Assembly (NCBI GenBank): GCA_025526995.1
Contig: JAHLKG010000016.1
Location: forward strand, 372,001 to 436,000
Origin: Powellomyces hirtus
Lineage: Eukaryota > Chytridiomycota > Chytridiomycetes > Spizellomycetales > Powellomycetaceae
Direction of reading: 5' to 3'
DNA length: 64,000 nucleotides
The notes beneath the pieces are model-generated. The model searched no databases and had not been told where the DNA came from. It saw only the letters and a list, made by a program, of their open reading frames with translations. Of this stretch, positions 29,747 through 43,626 are shown piece after piece (positions within the stretch are counted from its first letter, which is position 1; each line of letters opens with the position of its first letter). The translations under genes and the position numbers were made by a program.

Positions 29747-30136
29747 TGAGGAGCGAAACATGTTCGGTCGTACCACGATGAGATTCTTGCGGATATAGGC
29801 TTAGCCTTTGCTTTGCATTTCGGCTTGTCGACAGGTGGAGGGGAGCTTATGGCTACGTGGGGGGCAGCTTAGGGCGGCCTAATGCAGTCCGAAGTGATCC
29901 AAAACGATAGAATGTCGAAGGGGGGAGATTCCGTTGATCAGCCTAGCTACCATCTCACAGACAAGGGATCTTGCAGCATTTCCACCCCCTTCGACAACAC
30001 CTCAGAGGTTCCAACCTGGGGGTTTTTTTTTCATTCCCATTGTTCATATACATATTATATTATATTTTCCACGAACTTGGTCTCTCGTTTGTCAATGAAT
30101 TTCCGAGATGAAAATCTCGCCACGGACCTTCCTTTT
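29747..30136. other. Intergenic between convergent TIM14 and LRRC9
   Basis: Both flanking genes end here, so it should hold two 3' ends. TATA/T-rich at 30030-30070. No gene seen. Confidence 0.4.
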
Positions 30137-33100
30137 CTACTGACGCAAAGACACGAACCCGCATGAATTTGCACCTAGTTTCATTTCCAGGCCTGCGAAA
30201 TCACGGAAGGAACCCAAATGAGCTTCATGCACGTAACGGAAAACCAAGAACATCACTCACCATCCAACACAACCGACGATATCTTGATGGGCAACTTGGC
30301 CGTCCCATTCAGAGGCGTCACAGCCGGTTGCATCGCGGGCGCGACCAATTTCAACATCGGATTCGTGGCATCCCCCTGCGCGGCGCTCCGGTCCAGATAA
30401 TACATCTGCGCCCGTTGTCGATCTTCTTCGATCACCTCGGTCCCGTCGATCCCCTTGATCAAGGGGAACCGCATCATGACCGCCCAGCGATACATTTGTT
30501 TCCGGGCGACGGCGTTGGAGGCGAGAGAGAGTTCGAGGAGGTTGGGGAGTTTGGTTTTCTGGATGAGGGTTGGCAAAGGAGAAGTGTGCGGGGAATACGT
30601 GAGTGAGGAGAACAACACATGGCACGATGGAGAACCGCAGCGGGGAGAGGAGGTGCTGCCTTTACCTCAATCTCACTGATTTCATGAACCCGGTTATTGC
30701 TCATGTACAATCGCTGCAGACCCTGCAACGCATCAAAGTTCGCCAGCGATTTTATGCGATTCTCTCTATCAAGACCGAAAAATGAAGACAAACGGGTCAT
30801 CAATGCCAATCCCCAGCGCCCTCGTCCCACGCAGCCAGATGCTGGGATGTGCAGACTCACTTGATGTGTAGGTCTTTCAGCTTATCCAGCGCGGCAAACG
30901 AGGATGGGTCGGCGCCCTTGATGTGGTTCTTGTCCAGCACCAGTTCAATCAGGTTGCGGTTTTGGTCAAGGCCGTCAATCTGAATGCGATACATCAGGCA
31001 TAAGCCGGGTTGGTTGAATATGGGTGATTGGTTTGGGTCCAGATACATACCTTGCTGATCCTGTTGCCGTGAAGGTACAGGACTCTCAACTGCGGCAACC
31101 TGTGGAGCCCAAGATCCGCAATGCGGGGAATCATGTTATGACCAAGATGCAGTTCCTCCAAACTCGGTAACAACCCTTTAGTCGATATCCGTCGACAATC
31201 TGGCCCTGCCGTTGCCGTTGCTGCTGCCCCCCCGTCATTCCTCACAGTCCCTACCGGCACATCGGACACCAACAATCTCTCAATCTTGTTATTGTTGAGA
31301 CTCAAACATTTCAGACCCGTCAGCCCCACAAAACAATCGATTCCCGTCAACAAGTTATTGTCGAACGTGAGTTTCCGCAAGTTGCGGAAATCGAGGCCGA
31401 CGAAACAATCGATTTCCCGGATCTTGCAGTTGCGCAGGTCGAGTTCGGAGATGGCTTTGAAGGTTTGGTGGCCGATTTTTTCGCCAAGTAGCTCGATCGT
31501 GAGTTTACCGAGGTAGGCCTCACGAGCGGCGCTCTGTTCTTTGGCCGAGATGCCTGTCCCATCCAAGATCTGACAAAGGGTCGTCAGAAAAGAAATAAGA
31601 GAAGGTGGGTGATGAAAGTGGAGCGAATAAAGTTCCAAGACTCATTACCTTTAGCCTGGCTAGATGGTAGATTGTGAATAGCCGATAGCTGTCGAGCTGG
31701 CACACGGCGTTCCCCGTGAAATCAAGGATGATTAGACGAGGGAGATCTCGCAATGGGAAGATGCTGAGGAGATCATTCACATCATTGTTACCGCAATCTG
31801 CACGAAAGGTAGGAAATCAATAGGATTACAAACCTCGAATACACATGGACAGTACACAAGTGCAAATGCGCCCTTACACAGCTCCATCAAAGTCGGCAAC
31901 TCGGCGAGGGGCTTCAAGGTATCCACACAATTATTCTCCATCGACAACAACATCAAGCTCTGGAAACCCCTCGCGCAATCAATATTCCTAATCCGATTCA
32001 AGCTCACATCCAATTTCGCCAAACTCTTCAACGCCGTCAACGGTTCAATGCTCTCGATCTCGTTATTCTCCAGCGCCAATTCCTCTAAGCGCCCAAACTG
32101 CGCCAACGGGCTAATGTCTCGAATACTGTTGTTGCGGAAACTCGCCCAGCGGAGATTCACCATTCCCGGTGGAACTTGCATTAGGTCGAACAGGTTGCAC
32201 GAGTCGAGCTCGAGAGTTGTGAGAGCTTCGATCATTAGCGCTTCGTTGATGTGAGGGTGGTGCGCGAGCCGCCAGTACTCGTTTTGCGTTGCGGAGAAAC
32301 CGTACCCGGTTTGAGTCCGCACGCTTAGGGGACGGAAGAGGTGCGGTTGGGTGGAGGAATGCTCGATGAGCAGCGGGAGGTCGATAACGGTTTTGATGTT
32401 CTGCAAAGGAGATCACAGAGCGTCGATGTTGGTTTGGTTTTCGAGCAATGGGAGAAGGAGCAGTGACGGGCTCCATGACACTCACCGTATCGCGCACGTT
32501 GCATGGGAGACCGTCGAATATGCGGAGAGCAGGTAGCTGTGTACATAGATAGCTGCGGTACCCTTTGGATTTGCAGATCGGGTTGAAACGGGTATCCAAT
32601 TCCACCAATGTCTGGCCTAGACGGCCAAACAACAATACCAATGTCAGACTTGATAACTTCTTCGACGCCACTGAACCGAGTCATTCATATCAAGCCCGTT
32701 CCACCTACCCATCTTCACCACCACATCAAACTCCTCTCTCTGGGCAACGACATTCCCCGTAATATCCAACAGCCGTAGACTCGGGGCAATCCGCAACGTA
32801 TGTAGATGGGCGATCTTGTTGAAACTCAAATCAAGTTGCTCGAGCTGCGGGAACTCGCTCAGCGAGCCAATAGATGCGAGACCGCACCCGGAGAGTGAAA
32901 GGGATTTGATTTGGGAGAAGAAGCTTTGTTCGGTTAGGGACTTGATTTTCACGCTGTTGAGGTTGAGGAAATCGACGACGGGCGCGGCGTCGCTGGTGAC
33001 TGTGTGCTGAAGCAGGGGAAGGGGAAGTGGGATGGAGAACGGCTTTTAAGCAGACGTCGCTCAAGCGGTACAAGCACTAAAATTGCTGTACCTTGAATGT

Positions 33101-36017
33101 ATAATCCAGGAAACCGGAGGTATCATCCCCGATCTTGACTTCAGGGAACCTCGTCTCAATAATCGCCATTGGCAAGTCGACCAACTCCGAATGAACCGGC
33201 TATCAAACAAACACACACCACATAAATAACCCGTCAACTCTCCCACATACCCACATCACAACAAACACCCATACCGTCTCAGCCACATGCTCCTGTTTCA
33301 AAAACTCCGTCACCATCGCCGGCATCCCCGCCTGGCTCAACTTGTTGGAAAATGCCAAGTCAATAAGAAACTGTTCCAGCTTGCTCGTAAGGTGCGCGGT
33401 CGTCGAGTCCAGCGAGTACTCGATGAAATATTCGGGGAGGAGAACGCGCGTGTCGGCGAACGCGTATCGCCGTGGGGCGTCTTCGAGACGTGGTGGGATG
33501 CCTGTGCTGGAAGGGGTGCTCCGTCGTCGCCGAGTTAGGGAAGGGGCGGTGACTGGAAGTAGCACATTGTGTGTTATGTTGATTTTAGACCTTCTGGAAC
33601 CGTAGCACCGAGGTTCACCTCCTGTTCTTACCAGCCACATCATCAATCTTGGTCGCACTCCCAATTGGTGCCTTGACCACAATCGCTTGCTGCAGGCGTT
33701 TTCCAGGGGGTTTCGGAATCCCCGACCTAGTCTCAAACTCATCCACGGGTGGCCCGATGCACTCCAAATAGTTCGGCAACACCGTCTCGGCATCCAAACT
33801 TCCATCCTGACCAGTACCGTCGGAGCAGAACCCGTACTCAACTACCGAAAACACATCTTCGAAATTATCTGCGGACCCTTGGTACCATAAGTGGTCAAGC
33901 GCGCGGTCGGCGTCGCTGGTGGCGTTATTGGTGCTGCTACTCTTGCTGGATTTGGATGTTGTGGGGAGCGCGCTTGTGGATGTCTTTGGAATATACCGCG
34001 GATAGCATCAGCATGGAGCAATGAAAAAGCTCTCGCTTTATACCCTTCGCAAATAATGCAGCAAATATAACCTCACCTCGTATATGTTCCGAAGATACCG
34101 GTTATGAACCCTCGAGATCCGATGCACCCGGATATTCTTCCCCGAGTTGAGTGACTTCCCGCGCGTCAAGAGTTTCTTCACCAGCACCTCACACGATGCA
34201 AACCACGCATCATCGCGTTGCTCGTCTTCAAACCGCACATTGCCGCCCGTTTCGAGTTCAAGGAGAAGCTTCCTGGCCCATGCAGATTTGAAGGCTTGAT
34301 GAGATGCAGTAGATGGAGAGGGGGTCATGGCTGTGATGTATATTATATACCTGATTGCCATGTCGCTTTGTTGCGATATTTGCAGTGTGACTTCTGCTTC
34401 GTGGGTTTTGAGATCTCGCACTAACCGGCTTTTGTTTTGGATGAAGTGCTGGAGACGGGTATTAGCCCCCGCGAGCTTGGTCATCAGATCCACCGGCTGA
34501 GTTATTTAGAAAAAAACAACGAAATGCAAACCGCAGTCAGTGGCAGAGCATGAACCCCCCCCCCCCCCCCCCCCACGTCTTCTTTTTTGTGTGTGACTCC
34601 TATGTACTCTACCAGAGGTTTTCCCCTTGCTTCCTTCGTCAAGATAAGATCATCGCGTCGTTTCTTTACCCGTTTGGTCCGTTCCATGAGAATGCGGATC
34701 TCGCCCTCCACCTTCTCGATCTCGACTGCGGCCTTTATGGCCAGGAGTTTCATCAGGAAATTGGTGTTGCGCTTGATAGTTCTGATCCGCATGTTATAGT
34801 ACCTTCAAAACCAAGAAACATACAATGCTCAATCAACCTTCCCCGCAGTAAGCCCCACCCCCACATACATCTGCATACATACATGCGTTTTTTCAAAACA
34901 GTCGCACTGATAATCTTTCTACTCTCCTCCGTAACATCCAATGTATCCAAGCTTTTCAGATTGGGCAAGTGGTAGATGACATGGGTTTGGTAATTGCAGA
35001 GAGAACATATTGGGTTATCGGCGAAATTGGCGTCGCTGAGACAGAGAGCGGTCAGGTGCGGAAGACGCGCGAGGAAGAGAACTTCGCGGAAGGAGGAAAT
35101 GTTGTTGCCAGAGATGTTGAGATTCTGGAGTTAGGTAGAGTTAGGAGGCGATCCTCGTGGGGAGCGTGTTCAGGCAAATGAGGATGGGGGGGACGTACAT
35201 ACTTCCAAAAACATGTTTCCATCAAGCGAGTCCCCTACACTTGCTATACGGTTGTTACCAATATGCAGTTCCCTCAGTTGTGTCAACCCATGCAAGTTTT
35301 CCATGATGCTGATATCTCCACAACGGAAAAAATCAATAAGCAATTCCTCCTCTTCCCTCTCTCCGCCCCACCGCCACACATCTCCCACCTACCATTATCA
35401 CTCAACCACAACTTCTCAATCCTCTTACAATCCGCCAATCCCTCAATCCTCTTTATCCTATTACTATACAAGTACAGCTCCCTCAATTCCGTACACTTCT
35501 CTAACCCCTCGATTTTCTCAATTCCGGTTTCGCATATCCACAGTTTCTCGAGCAAGGGCAGGCAGGTGAGTCCTTCGATGCGGTCAATGTCCTGCGTGAC
35601 GATGCAGAGGGATGTGAGGTGTGGGAAATGGAAGAAGGTGGCTGGAGTGATGCGGTCGAGATTGTAGAAACACATTTCGATGGTTGTGATGGAGATGGGT
35701 TTGTTGAGGAAGGTGGTCAGGGAGATGCCGTTTTGGGCGCACTAAGGACAAAAGAATCAAGTTTCAAACATTATCAGCTTCCCGCAAATTTCTGCACAAG
35801 GGCCAAATCTGTATGTCATAACTTAACCCACCACAGTCGCAACATCCTTATCATTCTGATACAATGCCTGCCGTTCCGTTTGCGGGCGAGCATCCATTTT
35901 ATCTGGGGTTATGACGGTGATCGGTGGTTGTTCATCGGACACAACGGACACGTTCTCGACGCCGAGGGCGTACACCATTCCACCAGCCAGTCGGATTGCA
36001 TCCGATATTGGTTCCAT
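30137..36017 (-). CDS. LRRC9 homologue, long leucine-rich-repeat protein of cilia
   Basis: A gene of about 5.9 kb with some 15 short introns, reading from ATG 36017. After a short N-terminal exon (about 35840-36017) comes the LRRC9-typical start at about 35394-35741: EMCFYNLDRITPATFFHFP, LEKLWICETGIEKIEGLEKC, ELRELYLYSNRIKRIEGL. Further LRR exons follow at 35217-35325 and 34970-35140, then a basic coiled coil at 34590-34800 (EKVEGEIRILMERTKRVKKR) and helical segments to ~33290. A second LRR array runs 33060-30500 (LKSLSLSGCGLASIGSLSEF, LEELALENNEIESIEPLTAL, LKCLSLNNNKIERL, LRVLYLHGNRISK). LRRC9 of animals has two LRR blocks around a helical middle and is tied to motile cilia, which fits a zoosporic fungus. 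The C-terminus either stops at 30253 or, using donor GTGAGT there and acceptor CGCAG, ends at TAG 30137. Exon edges are approximate. Confidence 0.8.
34555..34574 (+). repeat. C20 homopolymer in an LRRC9 intron
   Basis: Twenty C on the plus strand (G20 in the transcript), inside the intron between the coiled-coil exon and the exon starting near 34500. Confidence 0.9.
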
Positions 36018-36387
36018 ACTGTATTTTTATTTTGTCTGCCCAGTTATGATGAAGCGTTATTCGTTTTGATGCTGAAGTTACCATGTTTGACAGTTTTTGA
36101 CGGGTTTTGGGATTTGGTGAACCTGTCAAGTCGCGGATACGTAAGCAGCTGACTCAGCGATTTTACGCTCAACCTTCAAACTTCTGAATTTCCGTGCGTA
36201 TCCCAGGATCTTTGATATACGAGTCAAGTTAGCAATCAGTATATTGATCATTATTTTACAATGTTTTTGTCGCGCGTATCTCTTTTTCATTTTTCTGTCT
36301 CCTGCGTTCCTCATCCCATGATTTCTTCTCATGTTCCACGTTCCCCATACTATTCCCTCTCACATATGCCGGATGTTGCTATTGATT

Positions 36388-39300
36388 CTACGGCGGCAAC
36401 TCTGTCACATTAACTCCCGCAACCGTATACATGCGTCCCTCAACGCTCGCTGGGCGGGCATGTGAACTGACATTCGCCACCGTGTTCACACTCGCATTCG
36501 CAGCCGTATTTGCCGAAGGCGGTTTGAAATTCAACGCGCGACCTTCTTCATATACTTCTTCCAGGGCTTCCTGAAACCGGTTTTCGGCTTTGAGCTGGAG
36601 ATACTTTTTGTAAAGCGCGAGAGCCTGTTGAAAACTGTGAATCAGAGGAGTATGGGGGAAGCGAAAGATGCCGGAATGTGGCTTACGGTACGGGAGTCCT
36701 CGATACTGTCATGAACTTCAATCTGGATGTCTTTTCGAAGCAGACACCAAGCGAGGAAGCGCAGCGAGAGTTTTCTATCAAACATAACTCATCTTCATCA
36801 GTTTCACGGTTCTCTCCTTCCTTTCACTTTTTGTCTTGTCGGTGACCGCCCAACTTACCGTTGTCGATTTTGAATATGAAATATATCAACCGTATCTATG
36901 ACTTGTTCGTTCGGGACCAGAATATCTAGAACAACAACACAGATTTAGGAGACACGCTTACATGAAGAAAATTTCGGGCACCTGACTCAACTGATGATCC
37001 GGAAATCCTTCTTGAGTCCGTGGCCAACAAACACGCATCCGAGGTCAACCAGAAGCCGCAGCTTCTTGTACGCCGACTTGAGGGACACGAGAGGATGTCT
37101 GGAATGCGCCGTGTCCAAATCTCCAGCTACAAAGACAAAAAAGAACGATCACGCATCAAAAACAGAATCATACATCCCGTCCGCCGCCCTCTCACAAGCC
37201 CCTTTGCACCACCCCACCTTTGATCCCCGAAAACTCCGTCAAATAATCCACAATCTCCTCCGTCGTCGAAATATACTCATCGATAAAGGGCACACCCTCC
37301 AGGGGTCCATCGGCGCCGCGGAGGACACTGACGCGGGCTAAAGTGAGTCGGGACGGGCGGATAACGGACCGGGTCCCATCGGACCGGATCTCGGCTTCGT
37401 CTTTGCTGAGGGCGACGAATTCCGCGTCGAGCGCGCACAGGAAGCCGGGCGCGGTGGGCAGTTCCGATGGGTGCAGAATCTTGTAGGTAAATTTGAGGTC
37501 GCGTTCTTTGCGGCGGCTGTGAGAGGGGGAGAGGATAGTGTGAGCTTCGTGGTGGTTTTTCGGCGCGGGGGGAGGAGGGGGAAGGTGTTTAAAGTGGTGA
37601 GAAACGGTTTCAGAACTCACTTAAGCAGAACCATGTCGCGAAGATACGCGGGATTCGGGGTTGTGGGCAGCGAGCTGAAATCTTGGATCGCGTCCACGTC
37701 GATCTTCTTGTACTGGAACACGGCCGGGACCTATAAAAGCATGAAAGGAAATCAGAATGCCGGCTCTGAACATCTGCCAGAAATGGTTTAGACACCTAGT
37801 CACTACTGCTCGACCTACCTTCCACTTCTTGAACTGTCTAGCCTCATACTCTGGTATCGACTGGACCAAAAAGTCATTGAAGATGAACCACTGCTGTCCA
37901 ACCGCCGTTTCAACTGTCGATCACAATTGCAAAATGAGTCAGCGCATATCTAATCTTCATCTTCTCATGTTTCTCATTTTGCTCCCGCCTTTCCTTACCA
38001 CACATGTGAGCCACCAGATGCGGCACCTCATTCTCCTCTTTGATTTCCACGACGGTGGCGACCAGATCGTAGATGGCGAGTTGAGCCGTGGGCGGTGCGA
38101 TGGCGGTGGTCGAGTTACGATCAAGGGGTTGGATCGTCAGGGTGCCATTATCAAACACCATTGCTAAGCTAAAGATGAAGGTAAATTCAAACCATACAAA
38201 CAGATTAAATAGCGTGAGCGGGGGTTCCAGTGCTGTGCACATGTGTGCCGAGATTGGCATTGACGAGCTTACCGTGCCGGGATGAACGGAATATCTACAC
38301 CAACAAATCATGAGCATTTGTTGTATCACAAAAGCAGGTCACCCTTACTGATAACATTACGTACCCGAACGATACAGTTCCAGCTCGTCCTCATTAGTGG
38401 CGCATGCATTGATGCTCAGGAAATTTGGTGGGCGCTGGAGATTTCTGTACTGATTTGTAGGCTGGTATCGTTTGCAGGTATTGCACCACGCTTTCGTTGT
38501 GGATACGCGGTTGATGCTATTTTGCAGGATACCGACAAAAGTGTCCGATGGAGTTTGCTTGCCCGGTGATCCCTGCTGCACAATCAAATCAGTAACCACC
38601 TCAATATTCCCACCCATACGGTTCTTCCATACTTTTCGCGGGTACGACAAATCTACGACGAACGGGTACGTGTCTCTGGCATTGACGGCGTTACAAGAGC
38701 AATGGGAGATGGCCTGGAGCTGCAAGCCGTAAATTTGCTGCATGGTGGTGGTTGGAGAGGTGTAATTTCGCGGTATGATGACGGTGCGGCTGTCGTCGCC
38801 GAGGTCGGATTGGATCTGCTCGAGAACAAACCGGTTGAAGTTTTGTATCAGTGTGGCGTACGAGATGGACGGGGAGGGTTGGTCCGGTTCGAATAGGCCG
38901 AGAGCACTGGCTGTGTGACAGAGAAAGAACGATTGGTACAGGGAGGATGAGCAAAAACGACGTAAGTGTCGGGTTAGTTTCTGTTTGTATTTTATTATTT
39001 TACCTTGCGGGATCGTTTTGAAAGCCCTCAAAAAATTCGTCGCCTGACAATTCGCTCCTTTGGCCGTCTCCAGCATCCTGAACAAAAATCCCAACTCGCA
39101 CGTCAAGCAATACTCTTTCGCACACGTGGTTTTAATATGGGCTTTGGCCAATTCTCTGAGCGGGCGGGTGAAGTAGAAGACTTGGAGCATGGCATTGCAA
39201 TAAGAATTGACAATGTGGGTTTCAAGTCCGCCGTAGGGCGTCTTGTTGTAAAATCCAAAATCAAAGTCCTCGATGCCGAATTTGCTGTATTTGATTTCGA

Positions 39301-41376
39301 CCCGCCGGTAGTATTTAGGCGTGGAGCTGACGGCGGCGCGGGGGGTAGGGGAGGACATGCCTGTGGAGGTTGCGCTGCCTGAAGTTGGCTGAGAGAAAAG
39401 AAGAAGAAAAAACAAGATCCCACTAATTAGTCAGCGTGCGTACTCCCCGCTAATCCTCCCAACTTTCTCGTTCATACCTGTCTCGAATCCGCCTTTTTCC
39501 CAAACCATTTCTCCCTATCTTGCTCAGACCGGAACTTTGGTCCATCGAGGGTATCCTTCCGGTTCTTTTTCGCCATCGCCAGGTTCTGGTTTCGGCGAAA
39601 GGTGCGCGGGTTGGGCGCGTATCCGACAAAGTCGATCATTTTGACGTTGCTGAGGATTTCCGGGGGTACTTTGGGGGCGGGTTGACCGACTTCGAATGTC
39701 ATCTTTTCGGGCCACGCGGAAAGCAGACGGGTCGAGTAGTAGGGCATACCGACCAGTGACAACGGGCTGATTTTCCAGATAAGCGAGCAAAACAATTACA
39801 AATGCGCAGTAAAAGAAGAAACATGGAGCCTTACCTATCGTCGCTAATCTCGACATCAGGTCGCAAAGCTGGGGGATCAGCAAACTCTGTTGGGCGCGAG
39901 ACAAAGTTGACTCTCGGATCATCCTTTTCAGCCCAGAGCGAGACCACGCCCTGTGTGTCGGCAAAAGCCAGTGCTTCTCCCGAACTCGAAAAGTCCACGG
40001 CATTCAAGAATCCGCTCACATTGGCCTGGCAAACATATCACATAAATGGACGCGATCTTACGATGCACCACAGTACATAAACAATGTGTGTTGTTACAAC
40101 GCACCTGATAAAAACTTGCTTCAGCGGTATTTACGGCATTGCACATCTGAAACTGGCCGTTCTGTGATGCTGCCAAGACAGTGGACGACAAGCGCGGATG
40201 GAAACGAAGATAACTAGGGCCCGAAGGGAAGGGAATGGGCGCCAGCGCCCTCATTGTACGGATATCCCACAACTTTATCATTCCATCGCATGCCATCTTG
40301 CCTGACCTTAGAGAACAAAGCAAGAATAAATGTAATTCAGCGTTAGAACACCTGCGTGGGTTACACGCACCAACATATAGCGTCAAGGGCGAAGAAGCTA
40401 AAGCACTGAGGACATCGGCAACTCACCGTGAGGAAAAGCCACAAGTAATCAGAATATTTCCCGAAATGTCCAAATCCGATATCGTCCCCGTATGCGCTTG
40501 GATATAATTCTCCGTCTTCAGGGTCCGCGGATCGCGAACGACGACCTTGCCACTGGCTGTTCCACAGCAGATCACGCGAGATTGCTTCATGACGGTCACG
40601 TCGTCATCCAGGTCCATCTGGGGTTGAGAATCAGAACCACTTTTCCGAATCGCGAAAACCCAATGATTTCTCCTCGATACCTGTTTGATGATCGACCCTC
40701 GAAACAGGTTGATGAGCAACATCTGTCGATTCGACGTACTGACAAGCAATTCCGATGTGGTGTTTGTGAAGCTCATGCTTAGCGGACCGTGTCCTCCATC
40801 GACCCTGTTGACCCAGATGCCATTCACACGCGATCAGACAAGAACGCGCATTCAAGAGCTACAGCTTCCCGCCCGCTCAAACGTACCCAATGCTCCACTT
40901 CATGATCCCTCTTCGAGTTGTATGCCGAATGTTCTTGCCACCGATGGAGAACAGGCCTTGGTCGTTGAGGAGGATTTTGCGCACTCGGGACGCATGGGCG
41001 GGGAAGCTAGTGTAGCGGGACACGTCGTCAACGTCGACATAGAGAGATGCAATGTTGCCCTATGTTGAAGGCAGAACCCGGTTATTGAGAGTCGTCCGGT
41101 TGCATTGACCAGGTAAAGAGGGTGACGGGCGTAGGAGCTGCTCGTGGAGAAACTTCTGCGACCCGCACATCATGCGTCGTCTCCGCACGTCTTCCCGCGC
41201 CCTGCTCACGGTCCTTCACGGACAGCTAGTGCTTCACCGCTTCTTACATTCTCTCCTCCAGTCCACAAGAGTTCTTCCAGTGGGTCAAACGTTATGGTAG
41301 ACAGCGGCTGGATTGGATTCTCCGCCGTGCCTTGTTGCCATCCAATCAACGAAAACATCGAACAGAAGGCAGACAT
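36388..41376 (-). CDS. PAN2: PAN2, catalytic subunit of the Pan2-Pan3 poly(A) deadenylase
   Basis: Cytoplasmic 3'-exonuclease that trims mRNA poly(A) tails. Many-exon gene from ATG 41376 to TAG 36388. The N-terminal WD40 propeller spans about 41376-39830: exon 1 41248-41376 ([20 protein letters not shown]), exon 2 40887-41059 ([20 protein letters not shown]), then 40804-40681 ([18 protein letters not shown]), 40617-40427 ([20 protein letters not shown]) and further blades. The Pan3-binding linker is at 39480-39800 ([20 protein letters not shown]). The inactive ubiquitin-hydrolase-like domain is at about 37900-39400 ([37 protein letters not shown]). The DEDD exonuclease is at about 36600-37620, with the catalytic DAE in [16 protein letters not shown]. 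The C-terminal tail ends [15 protein letters not shown]. Exon joins beyond the first four are approximate. All three domains are in the usual order. Confidence 0.92.
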
Positions 41377-42558
41377 AGCATCAGAGGAAAGATAGGACAG
41401 ACACAGTCGGTAAAGAGCACATTCGTTCGCAAAATAGAATCATATGGATGTAGTGTGCCGCACACATGGAAAGAGAAAAGTGGAACAGCAGGAAGCAGAA
41501 TAGAGAAAGAAAAAAACAATGAAAAGAAGGCCATGAAAGCAACCCACAGATATATTTTGATGACAGTCACATAGGTCCACTATACACCCCGTACCGCACA
41601 CTCTCGTAGTCTCTATCCCCTCATCTTTGCTCCTTTCTCGTGGGGAACTAGGCTGGTGGCTTACCCATGCCCACGCGACGCGCTTCCTTCCAGAAATTGG
41701 CCATGGCCGGCGGGGGAGGGGGGGCAGAGAGTTGAAAGGCCAGGCTCTCGAGGAGAGGTAGAACAGACTAAGCAAGCGGGCGGAGGCTGTCCGTTTCAAC
41801 GCACCCGTCGGTATACAATGACCCACAGCGGGTGGGAAGAAGAAAGTGTCAAGGTGTGAAAAGTCAAAGGTGAGAGAACAGAGAGGTTGATGAGTCATCA
41901 TTGATCGAGGACAAGTCTAATTTGATGCGCAGCATGCATTACATAATCCATAACTATGTGGCTTGCGTGGCTTGTTCCCTTGCATTATCGCAAAGCCACA
42001 TCATCTTCACCCAACTTCTTGTGTTCTTTTTCAACTCGTCGTTCAACTTCCGAGTCAGTTTGGGTTGGGGGTTTGTCTGTCTACGCATGTGCCGCAGTTC
42101 ATGCGAGGCGAGGAAACACAAAAAACACGCCAGCAAAAAAGCCACGCTGCCAGCCACAATCGCACACTTTCTGCGCGTCGCTCGTGTCGCTCGTGTCGTC
42201 TTCAAAGTTCTTTTTCGCGCATACTAGGCGTAAGGCGTAAAACGGGCCCATCCCATCTCGAAGCTTGAGGCCTCACAGTCCTTGCTCTGCCCTCGGGACG
42301 GTGACGCCTTCAAGTTGTACACAAGACGGGGGCGGTCCGAAATGCCCAAATCGAGCTAACTCGAATCCGCCGCTGATGTATGTGCGCATGGTGTGTGTGT
42401 CCGTGTTGTCGTTGATTTATATCCATCCCCATCCTGGGCCCGGCCAAAGACGTTTTCCTTAGCTGGCTCTCTCCCCTCCTCCCGCCCTTATACCCTTCCA
42501 TATTCGCTTCGGCCACTTTTCGGTTTTCAGAAATTAAAAACAAGCCGAAAACAGTAAT
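41377..42558. other. Intergenic: PAN2 promoter and upstream region of the CAP gene
   Basis: About 1.2 kb. A minus-strand frame at 41954-42205 has one hydrophobic helix (AIVAGSVAFLLACFLCFLA) in a basic context and could be a small membrane protein, but nothing else supports it. Otherwise no gene seen. Confidence 0.4.
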
Positions 42559-43626
42559 ATGGTCAAGCTCACATCCCTCATTGTTCTCGCCGTCGCAACG
42601 CTGGCCGCTGCTGACTCGGTGAACGTGGAATCCAGAGTTGAACAAAATGAGCAGGAGGTAATGGAACAAGCCTTGCTGGACCTGCCCACTCCTTTGATTT
42701 GAAAACTAACCAATATATTCGTTCTTGGTGTGTTAGGGTCTGTCCTTTATCTCCGGCACCACGGCCGGTCTGATCCCCTTCGCCGTCTCCTCCGTAAACC
42801 CAACCCTCGAGGCTCGCCAACAAAGAAAAGTGGTGAAGAAAGTCGTCGTCAAGAAGGTCGTTCGCGTCGCTGCCAAACCGAAGACCAAAGTCGTGAAAAA
42901 GGTTGTGAAGGTCACGCGCCCCAAGACCAAAGTCGTCAAAAAAGTCATCGTCAAAAGGCCCGCCACTAAGAAAGTCGTCAAAAAGGTGGTTGTCAAGAAA
43001 CCCTCCACTCCCGCCAAACCCCCCGTCAAAATCAGCACCCCCAAAGCCCCAGTCAAAGTCGTCAAGCCGCCCGTCGTCAACAACTTCTTCTCCGACTGCC
43101 TGAACACCCACAACCGCGTGCGCCGTCAGGACGGCAAGCGCGCACTCGTGTGGGACTCGGCACTCCAACAGAGTGCTCAGCGATGGGCCAACATCCTTGC
43201 CTCCCGCACCACCAACAACGGCGGCCTCCCCATGGAACACTCGCAGTCGGGTGAAAACCTCTACGCCAAGCGAAGCAACGGTGCTGCGTCCTGCAGCGAC
43301 GCTACCAACATGTGGTACGCCGAGAAGCCCTATTACCCTCCTGGCTCCCCGATCCGGGATGATGCCCAATTCCACAAGTACGGTCACTACACTCAGGTCG
43401 TCTGGGGAACCACCACCAAGTTGGGATGCGCGGTCGCCAACAAAAGCCACAATGGTCCTAACGGCGCGTTCACCAGCTCTTACGTCGTCTGCCATTACAA
43501 CCCTCCGTAAGTATACACTTTCTGCCCGCTTATCATCTTTCTCTTGTCTATTTGTCTCGATACATTCTCATTGAAATCATTTCTGTCTACAACAGTGGCA
43601 ACGTCATCGGCCAGCCTCTCCCGTAA
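42559..43626 (+). CDS. Secreted CAP/PR-1 family protein with Lys-Val repeat linker
   Basis: Extracellular cysteine-rich-secretory/PR-1 (CAP, SCP) domain protein. Exons are 42559-42657, 42737-43506 and 43596-43626, phases consistent (299 aa). The signal peptide is at residues 1-19 (MVKLTSLIVLAVATLAAAD). A linker of about 75 residues then repeats KVVKKVVVKK, KTKVVKKV and KKVIVKRP: extremely basic and valine-rich. The CAP domain spans about 160-295: CLNTHNRVRRQDGKRALVWD, WANILASR, HSQSGENLYAK, WYAEKPYY, GHYTQVVWGTTTKLGCA and YVVCHYNPPGNVIGQ, with both family signatures (GHYTQVVW and YVVCHYNPPGN). Yeast CAP proteins (Pry) bind sterols and lipids. The basic linker could bind cell-wall or anionic polymers; that is inference. 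Confidence 0.93.

Noticed and set aside
38691..39423. Open frames on both strands opposite and beside PAN2 exons
   Set aside because: They overlap exons whose translation matches the PAN2 ubiquitin-hydrolase-like domain and have no motif of their own.
41440..41901. Minus-strand open frame of ~150 codons upstream of PAN2
   Set aside because: No ATG-led protein-like pattern, odd composition (Cys/Phe/Ser clusters), and it lies in the PAN2 promoter region.
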